The notes below the pieces were generated by a model. It had not been told where the DNA came from. It saw nothing but the letters and a program-made list of their open reading frames with translations, and ran no database searches. DNA of 5,567 bases. Source: an uncultured Chlorobiota bacterium. Its GTDB lineage: Bacteria > Bacteroidota > Kapaibacteriia > OLB7. Positions within the stretch are counted from its first letter, which is position 1; each line of letters begins with the position of its first letter. A program made the translations under genes and the position numbers. The stretch is from contig CAMLOB010000310.1 of assembly GCA_946481475.1 (NCBI GenBank), forward strand, positions 1 to 5,567, given 5' to 3'. Of the stretch, positions 1 through 5,567 are shown piece after piece.

Positions 1-100
1 ACGCCGGGCTGCCGCCGGGGGGGCCACTGCGGCGCCAGCCGCTCGATCCACGTGGAGGCGCGCGGGCCGCACTGGATCTCCTGGATTACGCGGGGCGCCG
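1..100. other. Very GC-rich left edge where the Wzi-like frame loses its family character
   Basis: Bases 1-100 are 79% GC, against 64% for 101-200. In the Wzi-like frame the residues from about 253 on are a low-information Ala/Pro/Arg run. In the plus-strand frame beginning at base 1, 36 of the first 37 codons end in G or C (the exception is ATT at 85-87), and the peptide, with SIHVEARGPHWISWITRG at 46-93, looks more protein-like. Either a frameshift, a chimeric or misassembled end, or ordinary variation could explain this. I cannot identify the plus-strand peptide. Confidence 0.4.
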
Positions 101-852
101 ACACCAAGCCGGATCGGCTCCCGACCGATCTCGGCGGCAAATCCCCGGAAGTCGGCCCGCAGGTGAGCCGAGCCGAAATCAATATCCCTCTGCGCCTGTA
201 TCACCCCGAACTTGAACGAGCGTCCGTAGCGTGGATCGACCCGCACCACCGTATCGTTTCCCACAATTGTCCCGTTGGTCGCCCGACCCGAAAAGCCGAT
301 GTGATCGAGAACGGTCCCCCGAACCCGAACGCCCCCCTGAAGAACGGCAGCTCCGGAACTCCGCTCGAAATCCAGCCGGTATTCCCCGTCAAGCACCGGA
401 TCGAGAAAGATCGTCGATCTGCTCCCGGTATCGTACCAGGCGATGCCGGTGAACGGACGGGAATCGAAGGGATTGTCGAAGAACTCTTCCTGATCGCCCG
501 ACAACGGAATGACAACCTCCCGTTTGTCCAGCCCGAGATCGGCCCGCAACTCCACCAGTCTCCACTCCCCCTGCTCCCGCATCGATGGGGCAAGCCGTTC
601 GTCGGCAACGGCTTCGCGGAGGAAGTCGTAGGCGGCGCGACGGGAGATCGGAAGATGCTCGATCGGAAATGTCGGGATCGCTCCTGCCCGGTGGAAGCGC
701 TCCAGCAGAAGCGTTGCCGGATGATCCGGCGGCAGCAGATCGGCCTGCCCCCATACCGGACCGGCACCGGCCGCAAGCAGAATGATCGGAAGAATCACGA
801 CAACCGCAGACCGAAGGCTACGGAGGCCGTCTTTGTGGAAACGGTATCTCAC
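1..852 (-). CDS. Wzi-like capsule assembly outer-membrane protein, N-terminal part (3' end outside window)
   Basis: An open frame starts with GTG at 852, sharing GTGA with the exporter stop, and runs without a stop to the left edge (284 codons). Residues 1-36 form a Sec signal peptide: basic start MRYRFHKDGLR, hydrophobic VVVILPIILLAAGAG (17-31), likely cleavage after VWG or GQA. The mature start, DHPATLLLERFHRAGAIP followed by LPISRRAAYDFLREAV (67-82), resembles the periplasmic segment that precedes the barrel in Wzi-family proteins. FKFGVIQAQRDIDFGS (213-228), HLRADFRGFAAEIGREPIRLGVG (230-252) look like amphipathic barrel strands ending in the family's GRxxxxxGxG-type motif. Wzi in E. coli is an outer-membrane beta-barrel that binds and organises capsule, which suits the place after a Wza-like gene. 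After residue ~252 (position ~97) the family character is lost; see the edge feature. The assignment rests on recalled family pattern, so it is moderate. Confidence 0.68.
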   Translation of the reverse strand, partial: MRYRFHKDGLRSLRSAVVVILPIILLAAGAGPVWGQADLLPPDHPATLLLERFHRAGAIPTFPIEHLPISRRAAYDFLREAVADERLAPSMREQGEWRLVELRADLGLDKREVVIPLSGDQEEFFDNPFDSRPFTGIAWYDTGSRSTIFLDPVLDGEYRLDFERSSGAAVLQGGVRVRGTVLDHIGFSGRATNGTIVGNDTVVRVDPRYGRSFKFGVIQAQRDIDFGSAHLRADFRGFAAEIGREPIRLGVGAPRNPGDPVRPARLHVDRAAGAAVAPPAAARR

Positions 853-2669
853 GGATTATCCGGCGAGAGTTTGTTGATGATGTCGATCACCGTGTTGATG
901 ATCGTCAGGACACTTGCGGCAATAAAGAGAATCGTCCCGGCCTGTTCAAGCGCCGTTCGTGCGGGCGTATCCCGTTTGCCCGGAACGTAAATATGATCCC
1001 CCGACTCCACCTCCGCCTCTACTCCGTCCCAGACTCCGGTCCCGTATTTTTCCACCTGTACCCGGTCGGGTGCGGCCGCCGCCGTATACCCTCCCGCCTG
1101 CGCGATATAGTACTCGTACTTCTCCCCCGATTTATATGACACCCACCCCGGATGCCGGATGCGACCGCTGACGTAGACCTGTCCCCGTTCGCGTGGAACG
1201 TAGATCTCGTCGCCGTGCTGAAGGATCACGTCCTTGCTCCGGTCTCCCCCCCTGAAGATGGAGACAAAGTCAGCCGAGACGAGGTTCTGCTGCATTTCCC
1301 TGTCGGCCTGATAACGGAGCGTATCTTCAAGATTCAACTGACTTGTGGCGATGCCGGCAATAGGGTCGAGTTGCTGGGTTTTCGGACGCAGAGCCAGCGG
1401 ATCGGAAAGTCTTCTGATGTAAGCGCCGTTCAGCGAGGCGAAGGGGGTAAAGCCTCCGGCCCGCCCGATCAATTCGCTCAGTCGGGTCTCCCCCGGCACA
1501 ATCGCGTAGGTTTGCGGAAAGACGACTTCTCCCTGCACGGTTACCACGCCGGTGCTCGTCACCGTCTCCCGTTCGACACCCGGCACGATGATCTGATCCC
1601 CCGGCATCAGACGGAACGAGCGGATCAGGCTGCTGTCGGCCAGGTTGACCGGAACCCGTTCCTGTCCGCCGTTCGCAATTCTGACGACGTATGCCTCACG
1701 CGGCAAAGCATCGTTCCGAAATCCTGCGGCCAGGTTCAACAGGAGCGCAATATCATCCCCCTGCCGGTAGCGCAGACCGACGATGGAATTGTTCACCGCT
1801 CCGGCAATCGAGACCGTCGACGCAAAGTTGTCCGGGAACTCCACGATCACCTGATCCCCTTCCCGCAATGTCGGGTTGTCCCGGTCGTGACCGAAGGCAC
1901 GGTAGCGGATCAGGTCGGCCTCGTCCGATGTCCCGTCCGCATGGCGGACGACGACGCGACGGATGACTCCCCCTCCGCTCTGCCCGAGTCCGACGTTGCC
2001 GAAACTGCTCTGCGAGTTGTTCCCCAGCACCGTCTGCTTGCTGATCTCCAGCAACTGCTTGTCGACGCTGGCAAGTTCTTCCGGAACCTGATTGGCGGCG
2101 TCGATCGCCGTCGTCACCCGGTCGGCCGAGGTCATGATGTAGCGTCCCGGCGCAATCACATTTCCGCCGACGTTCACGAAGATTGCCCGGGGCATCTGCA
2201 ACGATACCTTGACCGTCCCGAAACCGGCGCTTCGTCTTCCGAAAACCGTCTGCAACGTATCCTCCAGCTCCGCAAGCGTCATACCGTTGACGTCCACCGG
2301 CGTCAGGCCCCGCGGAAGGACAAGGATGTTGTCCATCCCGACAACGACCGGAAAGGCGGCCAGATCTGTTGAGACCATCAGGTAGTCGTTCGGCCCGACG
2401 TAGTAATAAGCCGGATCAACCCGACGTTCCACCGGGTTGAGTTCCGAGAGGTTGGTCGTCGGGAACCGACTGGTCCCCTCCTCCTCTCCGAACATCTTCC
2501 TGATGTCGGTGCCGGTCACCGGCTTGTCGGTCGGCTGCGCGCCGAGCCGTGTCTGGAGCAGAAACAGGGAAAGGAAAAGAAGGACCGCAAGGGACGCCGT
2601 TCGCGATGCAGGCGTTTTCGTTCCGGTCCTTCGGTATATCATGGCACTCATTCGCCTGGACTGAATCAT
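849..2669 (-). CDS. Wza-like polysaccharide export protein with multiple SLBB domains
   Basis: This is an outer-membrane/periplasmic polysaccharide export (OPX) protein, likely forming the exit conduit for capsule or exopolysaccharide. It has 606 residues, much longer than E. coli Wza (about 380). A Sec signal peptide is visible: basic n-region (13-23), hydrophobic LAVLLFLSLFLL (27-38), probable cleavage after LGA (44). There is no lipobox cysteine, unlike Wza. The PES domain covers about 86-163 (YYVGPNDYLMV). SLBB-like units begin near 164 (VNVGGNVIAPGRY), 286 (VSIAGAVNNS), 376 (VTVQGEVVFPQTY) and 498 (VYVSGRIRHPGWVSY); the first is interrupted by a polar Ser/Gly/Asn/Gln-rich insertion at about 196-235. 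A hydrophobic helix at about 579-599 closes the protein. The ATG at 2669 overlaps the epimerase stop; ATG 2651 or 2642 are alternatives that keep the signal peptide. The TGA overlaps the next start (GTGA). The family is clear; the exact polymer is unknown. Confidence 0.92.
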   Translation of the reverse strand: MIQSRRMSAMIYRRTGTKTPASRTASLAVLLFLSLFLLQTRLGAQPTDKPVTGTDIRKMFGEEEGTSRFPTTNLSELNPVERRVDPAYYYVGPNDYLMVSTDLAAFPVVVGMDNILVLPRGLTPVDVNGMTLAELEDTLQTVFGRRSAGFGTVKVSLQMPRAIFVNVGGNVIAPGRYIMTSADRVTTAIDAANQVPEELASVDKQLLEISKQTVLGNNSQSSFGNVGLGQSGGGVIRRVVVRHADGTSDEADLIRYRAFGHDRDNPTLREGDQVIVEFPDNFASTVSIAGAVNNSIVGLRYRQGDDIALLLNLAAGFRNDALPREAYVVRIANGGQERVPVNLADSSLIRSFRLMPGDQIIVPGVERETVTSTGVVTVQGEVVFPQTYAIVPGETRLSELIGRAGGFTPFASLNGAYIRRLSDPLALRPKTQQLDPIAGIATSQLNLEDTLRYQADREMQQNLVSADFVSIFRGGDRSKDVILQHGDEIYVPRERGQVYVSGRIRHPGWVSYKSGEKYEYYIAQAGGYTAAAAPDRVQVEKYGTGVWDGVEAEVESGDHIYVPGKRDTPARTALEQAGTILFIAASVLTIINTVIDIINKLSPDNP

Positions 2670-3760
2670 CGTGAATTATCCGTCAGAAACTGATGAACGA
2701 TGCGGGCTATGCGCTCGGCGGCATTTCCGTCCCAGAGAGGGGGACGGATCGAGCCGACGTCTCCGGACCCTGCAACCACCCCACGCACCGCACGGCGCAC
2801 GTGTTCCGGATGGGTTCCCACCAGTCGGTTTGTTCCATGCTCGATCGTCGAAGGGCGCTCGGTGGAGTCGCGCAAGGTCACGCAGGGGACTCCCAGCCAG
2901 GTCGTCTCCTCCTGGATTCCCCCCGAATCGGTCACCACGCCCCTGGCTCCGCGGACCAGTTCGATAAACTCGCGGTAGCCGGCCGGTTCGGTCAGCTCCC
3001 AGTTCGATTCGCGTGAAAGTTGTTCGGCAAGTCCCGACGCCTGCAGGACATTGTTTGTGCGGGGGTGGACCGGAAAGCGGATCCGCATCCCGTCCGCCCC
3101 CTCACGTATCGCCCCAAGGAGTGCGGCCAGCGCTTCATGGTCGTCCACATTCGACGGACGATGCAACGTCAGCACCAGATAGTCACCGGTGGTTTCGGGG
3201 GGAGGGATCTCCCGGACGAGAGAGGCCAGCGAGTCGATCATCGTATTCCCGACGAAGTGAATACCGGTCGGCGACATCCCCTCGCGCAGCAGATTGATCC
3301 GTCCGCTCTCCTCGGTCACAAAGTGAAGATCGCAGATCGCATCGGTGACGATCCTGTTGATCTCCTCCGGCATCTGCCGGTCATGGCTCCGCAATCCCGA
3401 CTCGACGTGGGCAACCGGGATGTGGAGTTTCTTGGCGACCAGCGCAGCCGCCACGGTCGAGTTGATATCGCCGTAAACGACGACCAGATCGGGCTTCAGG
3501 GTCAGGCAGACATCCCGCTCGAAAGCGGTCATGATCTTCGCGGTCTGCTCGGCGTGCGACCCGGACCCCACCTCCAGATGGAGATCGGGAGGGGCCATAC
3601 CGAGATCGCGGAAGAAGACATCCGACATGTTGGCGTCGTAATGTTGCCCGGTATGGACCAGCAGATGTTCGATATCGGAAAGGCCGGTCAGTGCGGCGGC
3701 CACCGGGGCGGCTTTCATGAAATTCGGTCGCGCCCCGACCACGGAGACAACTCTCTTCAC
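2666..3760 (-). CDS. wecB: UDP-N-acetylglucosamine 2-epimerase, non-hydrolysing (WecB/MnaA family)
   Basis: This cytoplasmic enzyme interconverts UDP-GlcNAc and UDP-ManNAc (or the corresponding uronic acids in WbpI-type members). Its 364 residues match the usual 360-380, with two Rossmann-like GT-B domains. Motifs in order: GARPNFMKAAP (9-19), HTGQHYD (36-42), YGDINST (96-102), VESGLRS (119-125), MPEEINR (130-136), FVGNTMID (169-176), TLHRPSNVD (198-206), PVHPRT (230-235), DSGGIQEE (278-285), LRDSTERP (296-303). By comparison with E. coli WecB, D98, E120, E132 or E133, and H200 correspond to catalytic residues. The start is GTG, sharing GTGA with the upstream stop, so reinitiation is likely. 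The end overlaps the exporter start (ATGA). With the preceding dehydrogenase it would make UDP-ManNAcA or a related sugar. Sialic-acid type hydrolysing epimerases are less likely given the context. Confidence 0.94.
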   Translation of the reverse strand: MKRVVSVVGARPNFMKAAPVAAALTGLSDIEHLLVHTGQHYDANMSDVFFRDLGMAPPDLHLEVGSGSHAEQTAKIMTAFERDVCLTLKPDLVVVYGDINSTVAAALVAKKLHIPVAHVESGLRSHDRQMPEEINRIVTDAICDLHFVTEESGRINLLREGMSPTGIHFVGNTMIDSLASLVREIPPPETTGDYLVLTLHRPSNVDDHEALAALLGAIREGADGMRIRFPVHPRTNNVLQASGLAEQLSRESNWELTEPAGYREFIELVRGARGVVTDSGGIQEETTWLGVPCVTLRDSTERPSTIEHGTNRLVGTHPEHVRRAVRGVVAGSGDVGSIRPPLWDGNAAERIARIVHQFLTDNSR

Positions 3761-5073
3761 GCTCCCCCCCCCAGCAACCGGATTCTGGAACGGTCACCCT
3801 GCACCCCTTTCGTTGCGTTCCGCGTGTCGACGATCAGCTTTGCGTTTCGGACGATCGCTTCGTAATCGAAGAGCGTATGGTCGGTTGTAATCACCACGAT
3901 ATCGGCCGAGGCGATCACATCGTCCGTATAGGAAATCGCCTCAAGTCGCTTGCCGTGCAGATCAAGTTCGGGGATGAAAGGATCGACATAGCCGATATTC
4001 TCCGCCCCGTCCTCGCTCAGCAGTTCCATCACTTTCAGGGCCGGACTGTGGCGCAGATCGTCCACATCCCGCTTGAAGGCGACACCCAGAACAATGATCC
4101 GGGCATCCTTCAGCGTTACCGGCAAGTGGGCGACCTCCCGCAGGACCATCTGCCGCACATAGTAGGGCATCGATTCGTTCACCTCGGCGGCCAGCGTCAC
4201 AAAGTTCGTCACGAAGTCGTCGCTCCGGGCAAGCCAGCTCAGGTAATACGGATCGATCAGAATGCAATGTCCCCCGATTCCCGGTCCCGGCCAGAAGGGC
4301 ATATAGCCGAACGGCTTCGTTGCGGCCGCCTCCACCACCTCCCAGATATTCACCTTCATCCGGTCGCACAACTGCGCCAGTTCGTTGACCAGGGCGATGT
4401 TGACCGAGCGGAAGATATTCTCCAGCAGCTTCTCCATCTCGGCCACCTTCGGCGAGGAGACTTCATGCACATGCTCGATAATCACCCGGTTGGCGGTCGC
4501 CGCAGCTTTCGTACAGGCGGGGGTGACCCCCCCGACGACGATCGGCGTGTTTCCGGTATGCCAGACCTTGTTGCCGGGATCGATCCGCTCAGGCGAGAAG
4601 GCCAGGAAGTAGTCCTCTCCGACGGTCAAGCCGCTTTTGCGAAGAATCGGAAGGACGTAGTCTTCGGTCGTTGACGGAAACGTCGTGCTCTTCAGGATCA
4701 CGCACTGTCCCGGCTTCAGATGTTCGGCAATCGACTCCGAGGCATTGACGATATAGGAGATGTCCGGATCCTTGTTCGGTGTGAAGGGTGTCGGAACGCA
4801 GACGTAGATCACGTCGGCGTTCGTGATCACCGACGGATCGGTATCGGCACTGAGCAATCCCTTCTCCACGGCATCCCGCACGACCTCATCGTCAAGGTCC
4901 TGAATGTAGTTCTCTCCCCGACGCAGCATGTCGACTTTCCTCTGATCGACATCAATGCCGAAGGCTTTGATCCCGACTTTGGCGAACTCAACGGCAAGGG
5001 GAAGACCGACATAGCCGAGCCCGAAGACCGCAACGCTGAAATCCCGTGACTCGATTCGCTGGAGTAGATTCAT
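3757..5073 (-). CDS. UDP-N-acetyl-hexosamine 6-dehydrogenase (WbpA/WecC family nucleotide-sugar dehydrogenase)
   Basis: This cytoplasmic NAD-dependent enzyme oxidises C6 of a UDP-HexNAc (UDP-GlcNAc or UDP-ManNAc) twice to the uronic acid, giving a precursor for capsule or O-antigen. From the ATG at 5073 it has 438 residues, normal for the family. Visible are the N-terminal Rossmann motif GLGYVGLP (18-25) with the acidic end of beta-2 at D41, VPTP (93-96), STTFPSTTED (129-138), FSPERIDPGNK (159-169), the conserved lysine in AEMEKLLEN (K215), the catalytic cysteine in GIGGHC (C270), and the C-terminal domain motif VAFKRDVDDLRHSP (331-344). FSPERIDPGN is closer to WbpA-type enzymes (UDP-GlcNAc) than to WecC, but substrate is not certain. 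A TTG start at 5106 would add 11 residues and has AGGA close upstream; I prefer ATG 5073 because homologues typically begin MxLLxxIE. Neither start has a well-placed ribosome binding site. The stop overlaps the epimerase start (GTGA), and the 3' end contains a 9-G run coding LLGGGA. Confidence 0.93.
   Translation of the reverse strand: MNLLQRIESRDFSVAVFGLGYVGLPLAVEFAKVGIKAFGIDVDQRKVDMLRRGENYIQDLDDEVVRDAVEKGLLSADTDPSVITNADVIYVCVPTPFTPNKDPDISYIVNASESIAEHLKPGQCVILKSTTFPSTTEDYVLPILRKSGLTVGEDYFLAFSPERIDPGNKVWHTGNTPIVVGGVTPACTKAAATANRVIIEHVHEVSSPKVAEMEKLLENIFRSVNIALVNELAQLCDRMKVNIWEVVEAAATKPFGYMPFWPGPGIGGHCILIDPYYLSWLARSDDFVTNFVTLAAEVNESMPYYVRQMVLREVAHLPVTLKDARIIVLGVAFKRDVDDLRHSPALKVMELLSEDGAENIGYVDPFIPELDLHGKRLEAISYTDDVIASADIVVITTDHTLFDYEAIVRNAKLIVDTRNATKGVQGDRSRIRLLGGGA
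3764..3772 (-). other. Nine-G homopolymer at the dehydrogenase/epimerase junction
   Basis: The coding strand carries nine consecutive G between CTG and AGCGTGA, three bases before the epimerase GTG. It encodes the Gly-Gly-Gly of the dehydrogenase tail. It is the longest homopolymer I see in the window; 7-base runs occur near 17-23, 1246-1252, 4528 and 5288. The tract may also act as a purine-rich ribosome-binding region for the epimerase, although its GGAG lies only one base from the start. Slippage consequences are set out in the findings. Confidence 0.6.
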
Positions 5074-5094
5074 AGGCTGTGTGAATTGCTCGTT

Positions 5095-5204
5095 CCCTTT
5101 TATCAATGTTCCTGCTGTAAAGAAGACTAAAGGTACAAAAGGGGGAACTCAATGCAAGTGATAAATGGAATACCCTTTTCGGCTAAAATCTCCTATAAAA
5201 GGGG
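5095..5204 (-). repeat. Four alternating complementary AAAAGGG/CCCTTTT elements between uvrA and the operon
   Basis: Read in the transcript direction (minus strand), four elements follow each other: A, CCCCTTTT at 5204-5197 inside the last uvrA codons; B, AAAAGGG at 5179-5173; C, CCCCCTTTT at 5145-5137; D, AAAAGGG at 5101-5095. A can pair with B (7 bp, extended to 8 by a bulge), B with C (7 bp), C with D (7 bp), and A with D (9 bp, CCCTTTTAT with ATAAAAGGG). This is seen directly. A mutually exclusive hairpin set would resemble an attenuator, but none of the hairpins is followed by a clear U-run, so a classical intrinsic terminator is not supported. Function is inference, and chance repetition in a short AT-rich gap cannot be excluded. 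Confidence 0.4.
5128..5157 (-). promoter_or_regulatory. Possible Bacteroidota-type promoter for the polysaccharide operon
   Basis: On the minus strand a TTG (5157-5155) is followed after 19 bases by TACCTTTA (5135-5128), which fits the Bacteroidota -33/-7 pattern (TTTG, about 19-21 bases, TAnnTTTG) except for the last base and the first T of the -33 box. It lies in an AT-richer gap (about 40% GC over 5111-5190, against roughly 60% in the genes). The start of transcription would fall near 5120-5124, giving a leader of about 50 bases before the ATG at 5073. A sigma-70 reading (TTGCAT, 16 bases, TACCTT) is weaker. The match is short and could be chance. Confidence 0.35.
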
Positions 5205-5567
5205 TTTCAGAAAACGCCCCGTAATCGAATCCGGATCGGAGGCGACCTCCTCCGGAGTTCCGACGGCCACAACCCGTCCCCCGGCTTCCCCCCCTTCCGG
5301 ACCGAGATCGATCACGTAGTCGGCCGATTTGATCACATCAAGGTTATGCTCGATGACAAGGACCGAATGTCCTTCGTCGATCAGGGCGTTAAAGGCTTTC
5401 AGCAGAACGGCGACATCGGCCATGTGCAGACCGGTCGTCGGTTCGTCGAGGATGAAGAGGGTGTGCCCCTGATCGGGGGACGCGAGATTCGAGGCCAGCT
5501 TCACCCGCTGCGCCTCGCCCCCGCTCAGCGTCGTGGCAGGTTGTCCGAGACGGATATAGCCCAGCCC
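5193..5567 (-). CDS. uvrA: UvrA excinuclease ABC subunit A, C-terminal fragment (5' part outside window)
   Basis: This is the last 124 residues of UvrA, the ATPase that recognises bulky DNA damage and loads UvrB in nucleotide excision repair in the cytoplasm. The fragment is the C-terminal half of the second ABC ATPase domain. It shows the UvrA-type ABC signature [12 protein letters not shown] (fragment residues 14-25), Walker B plus D-loop [12 protein letters not shown] (37-48), the switch histidine in VIEHNLD (71-77), and the closing [11 protein letters not shown] stretch (87-97), ending in FLKPLL and a TAG stop. These are diagnostic, so the call is firm. The reading frame is open to the right edge, and the start, the first ABC domain and the zinc modules lie outside. 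It is in the same orientation as the polysaccharide genes but separated from them by 119 bases, so it is probably a neighbour and not part of their operon. Confidence 0.97.
   Translation of the reverse strand, partial: GLGYIRLGQPATTLSGGEAQRVKLASNLASPDQGHTLFILDEPTTGLHMADVAVLLKAFNALIDEGHSVLVIEHNLDVIKSADYVIDLGPEGGEAGGRVVAVGTPEEVASDPDSITGRFLKPLL

Noticed and set aside
52..990. A 312-codon plus-strand open frame
   Set aside because: It is antisense to the Wzi-like gene and runs into the end of the exporter. Only its frame before about position 112 looks protein-like, and that is treated as a possible chimeric edge.
1152..2372. A 406-codon open frame on the plus strand
   Set aside because: It lies wholly antisense to the SLBB exporter, has no recognisable domain and its residues are those expected from reading GC-rich codons backwards. 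The minus-strand gene has clear family motifs.
3020..3865. A 281-codon plus-strand open frame
   Set aside because: It is antisense to the epimerase and the dehydrogenase tail, with no domain signal.
4516..4535. Palindromic GGGGGT-G-ACCCCC in the dehydrogenase gene
   Set aside because: It encodes the conserved Gly-Gly-Val-Thr-Pro stretch and is explained by codon use; no sign of a regulatory role.
5173..5204. Intrinsic terminator after uvrA
   Set aside because: A 7-8 bp AT-rich stem with a 17-base loop exists, but no U-run follows it, so it is not called as a terminator.
5152..5319. A 55-codon plus-strand frame with an SD-like GGGGGA six bases before its ATG
   Set aside because: Most of it ([20 protein letters not shown] region) is the antisense of the conserved UvrA C-terminus. 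The SD-like bases belong to the alternating repeat elements.

Overview
The window is about 60% GC and reads almost entirely on the minus strand. From right to left it holds the 3' end of uvrA, an AT-richer gap of 119 bases, then four tightly packed genes of a cell-surface polysaccharide (capsule or exopolysaccharide) operon: a WbpA/WecC-type UDP-sugar 6-dehydrogenase, a WecB-type UDP-GlcNAc 2-epimerase, a Wza-like SLBB polysaccharide export protein, and a Wzi-like outer-membrane protein that runs off the left edge.

The organism is a diderm bacterium, because it encodes outer-membrane export machinery. A moderately GC-rich member of the Bacteroidota/Rhodothermota or a neighbouring FCB lineage is the best guess. 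The reasons are the style of the UvrA C-terminus, a non-lipidated SLBB exporter with a hydrophobic C-terminal helix, a TTG-N19-TAnnTTT promoter-like element, and the lack of convincing Shine-Dalgarno sequences before most starts. This is inference, not a firm assignment.

Layout: 5193-5567 is the uvrA C-terminus. 5074-5192 is the gap, with a possible promoter and part of a set of alternating AAAAGGG/CCCTTTT elements. 3757-5073 is the dehydrogenase (a TTG start at 5106 is possible). 2666-3760 is the epimerase, 849-2669 the exporter, and 1-852 the Wzi-like gene. All three junctions inside the operon are 4-base start/stop overlaps (GTGA, ATGA, GTGA), so the four genes are probably one translationally coupled transcript. 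The first two enzymes would supply a UDP-HexNAc uronic acid such as UDP-ManNAcA, the SLBB protein would form the export conduit, and the Wzi-like protein would act in surface assembly or attachment. Glycosyltransferases, a Wzc-like kinase and polymerase are not in the window.

The genes are of known kinds and I do not see a wholly new system. The points most worth a second look are a 9-G tract at the dehydrogenase/epimerase junction, where gain of one G would fuse the two enzymes in frame; the attenuator-like alternation of complementary elements upstream of the operon; and an abrupt change in composition in the first ~100 bases, where the Wzi-like frame stops looking like its family.
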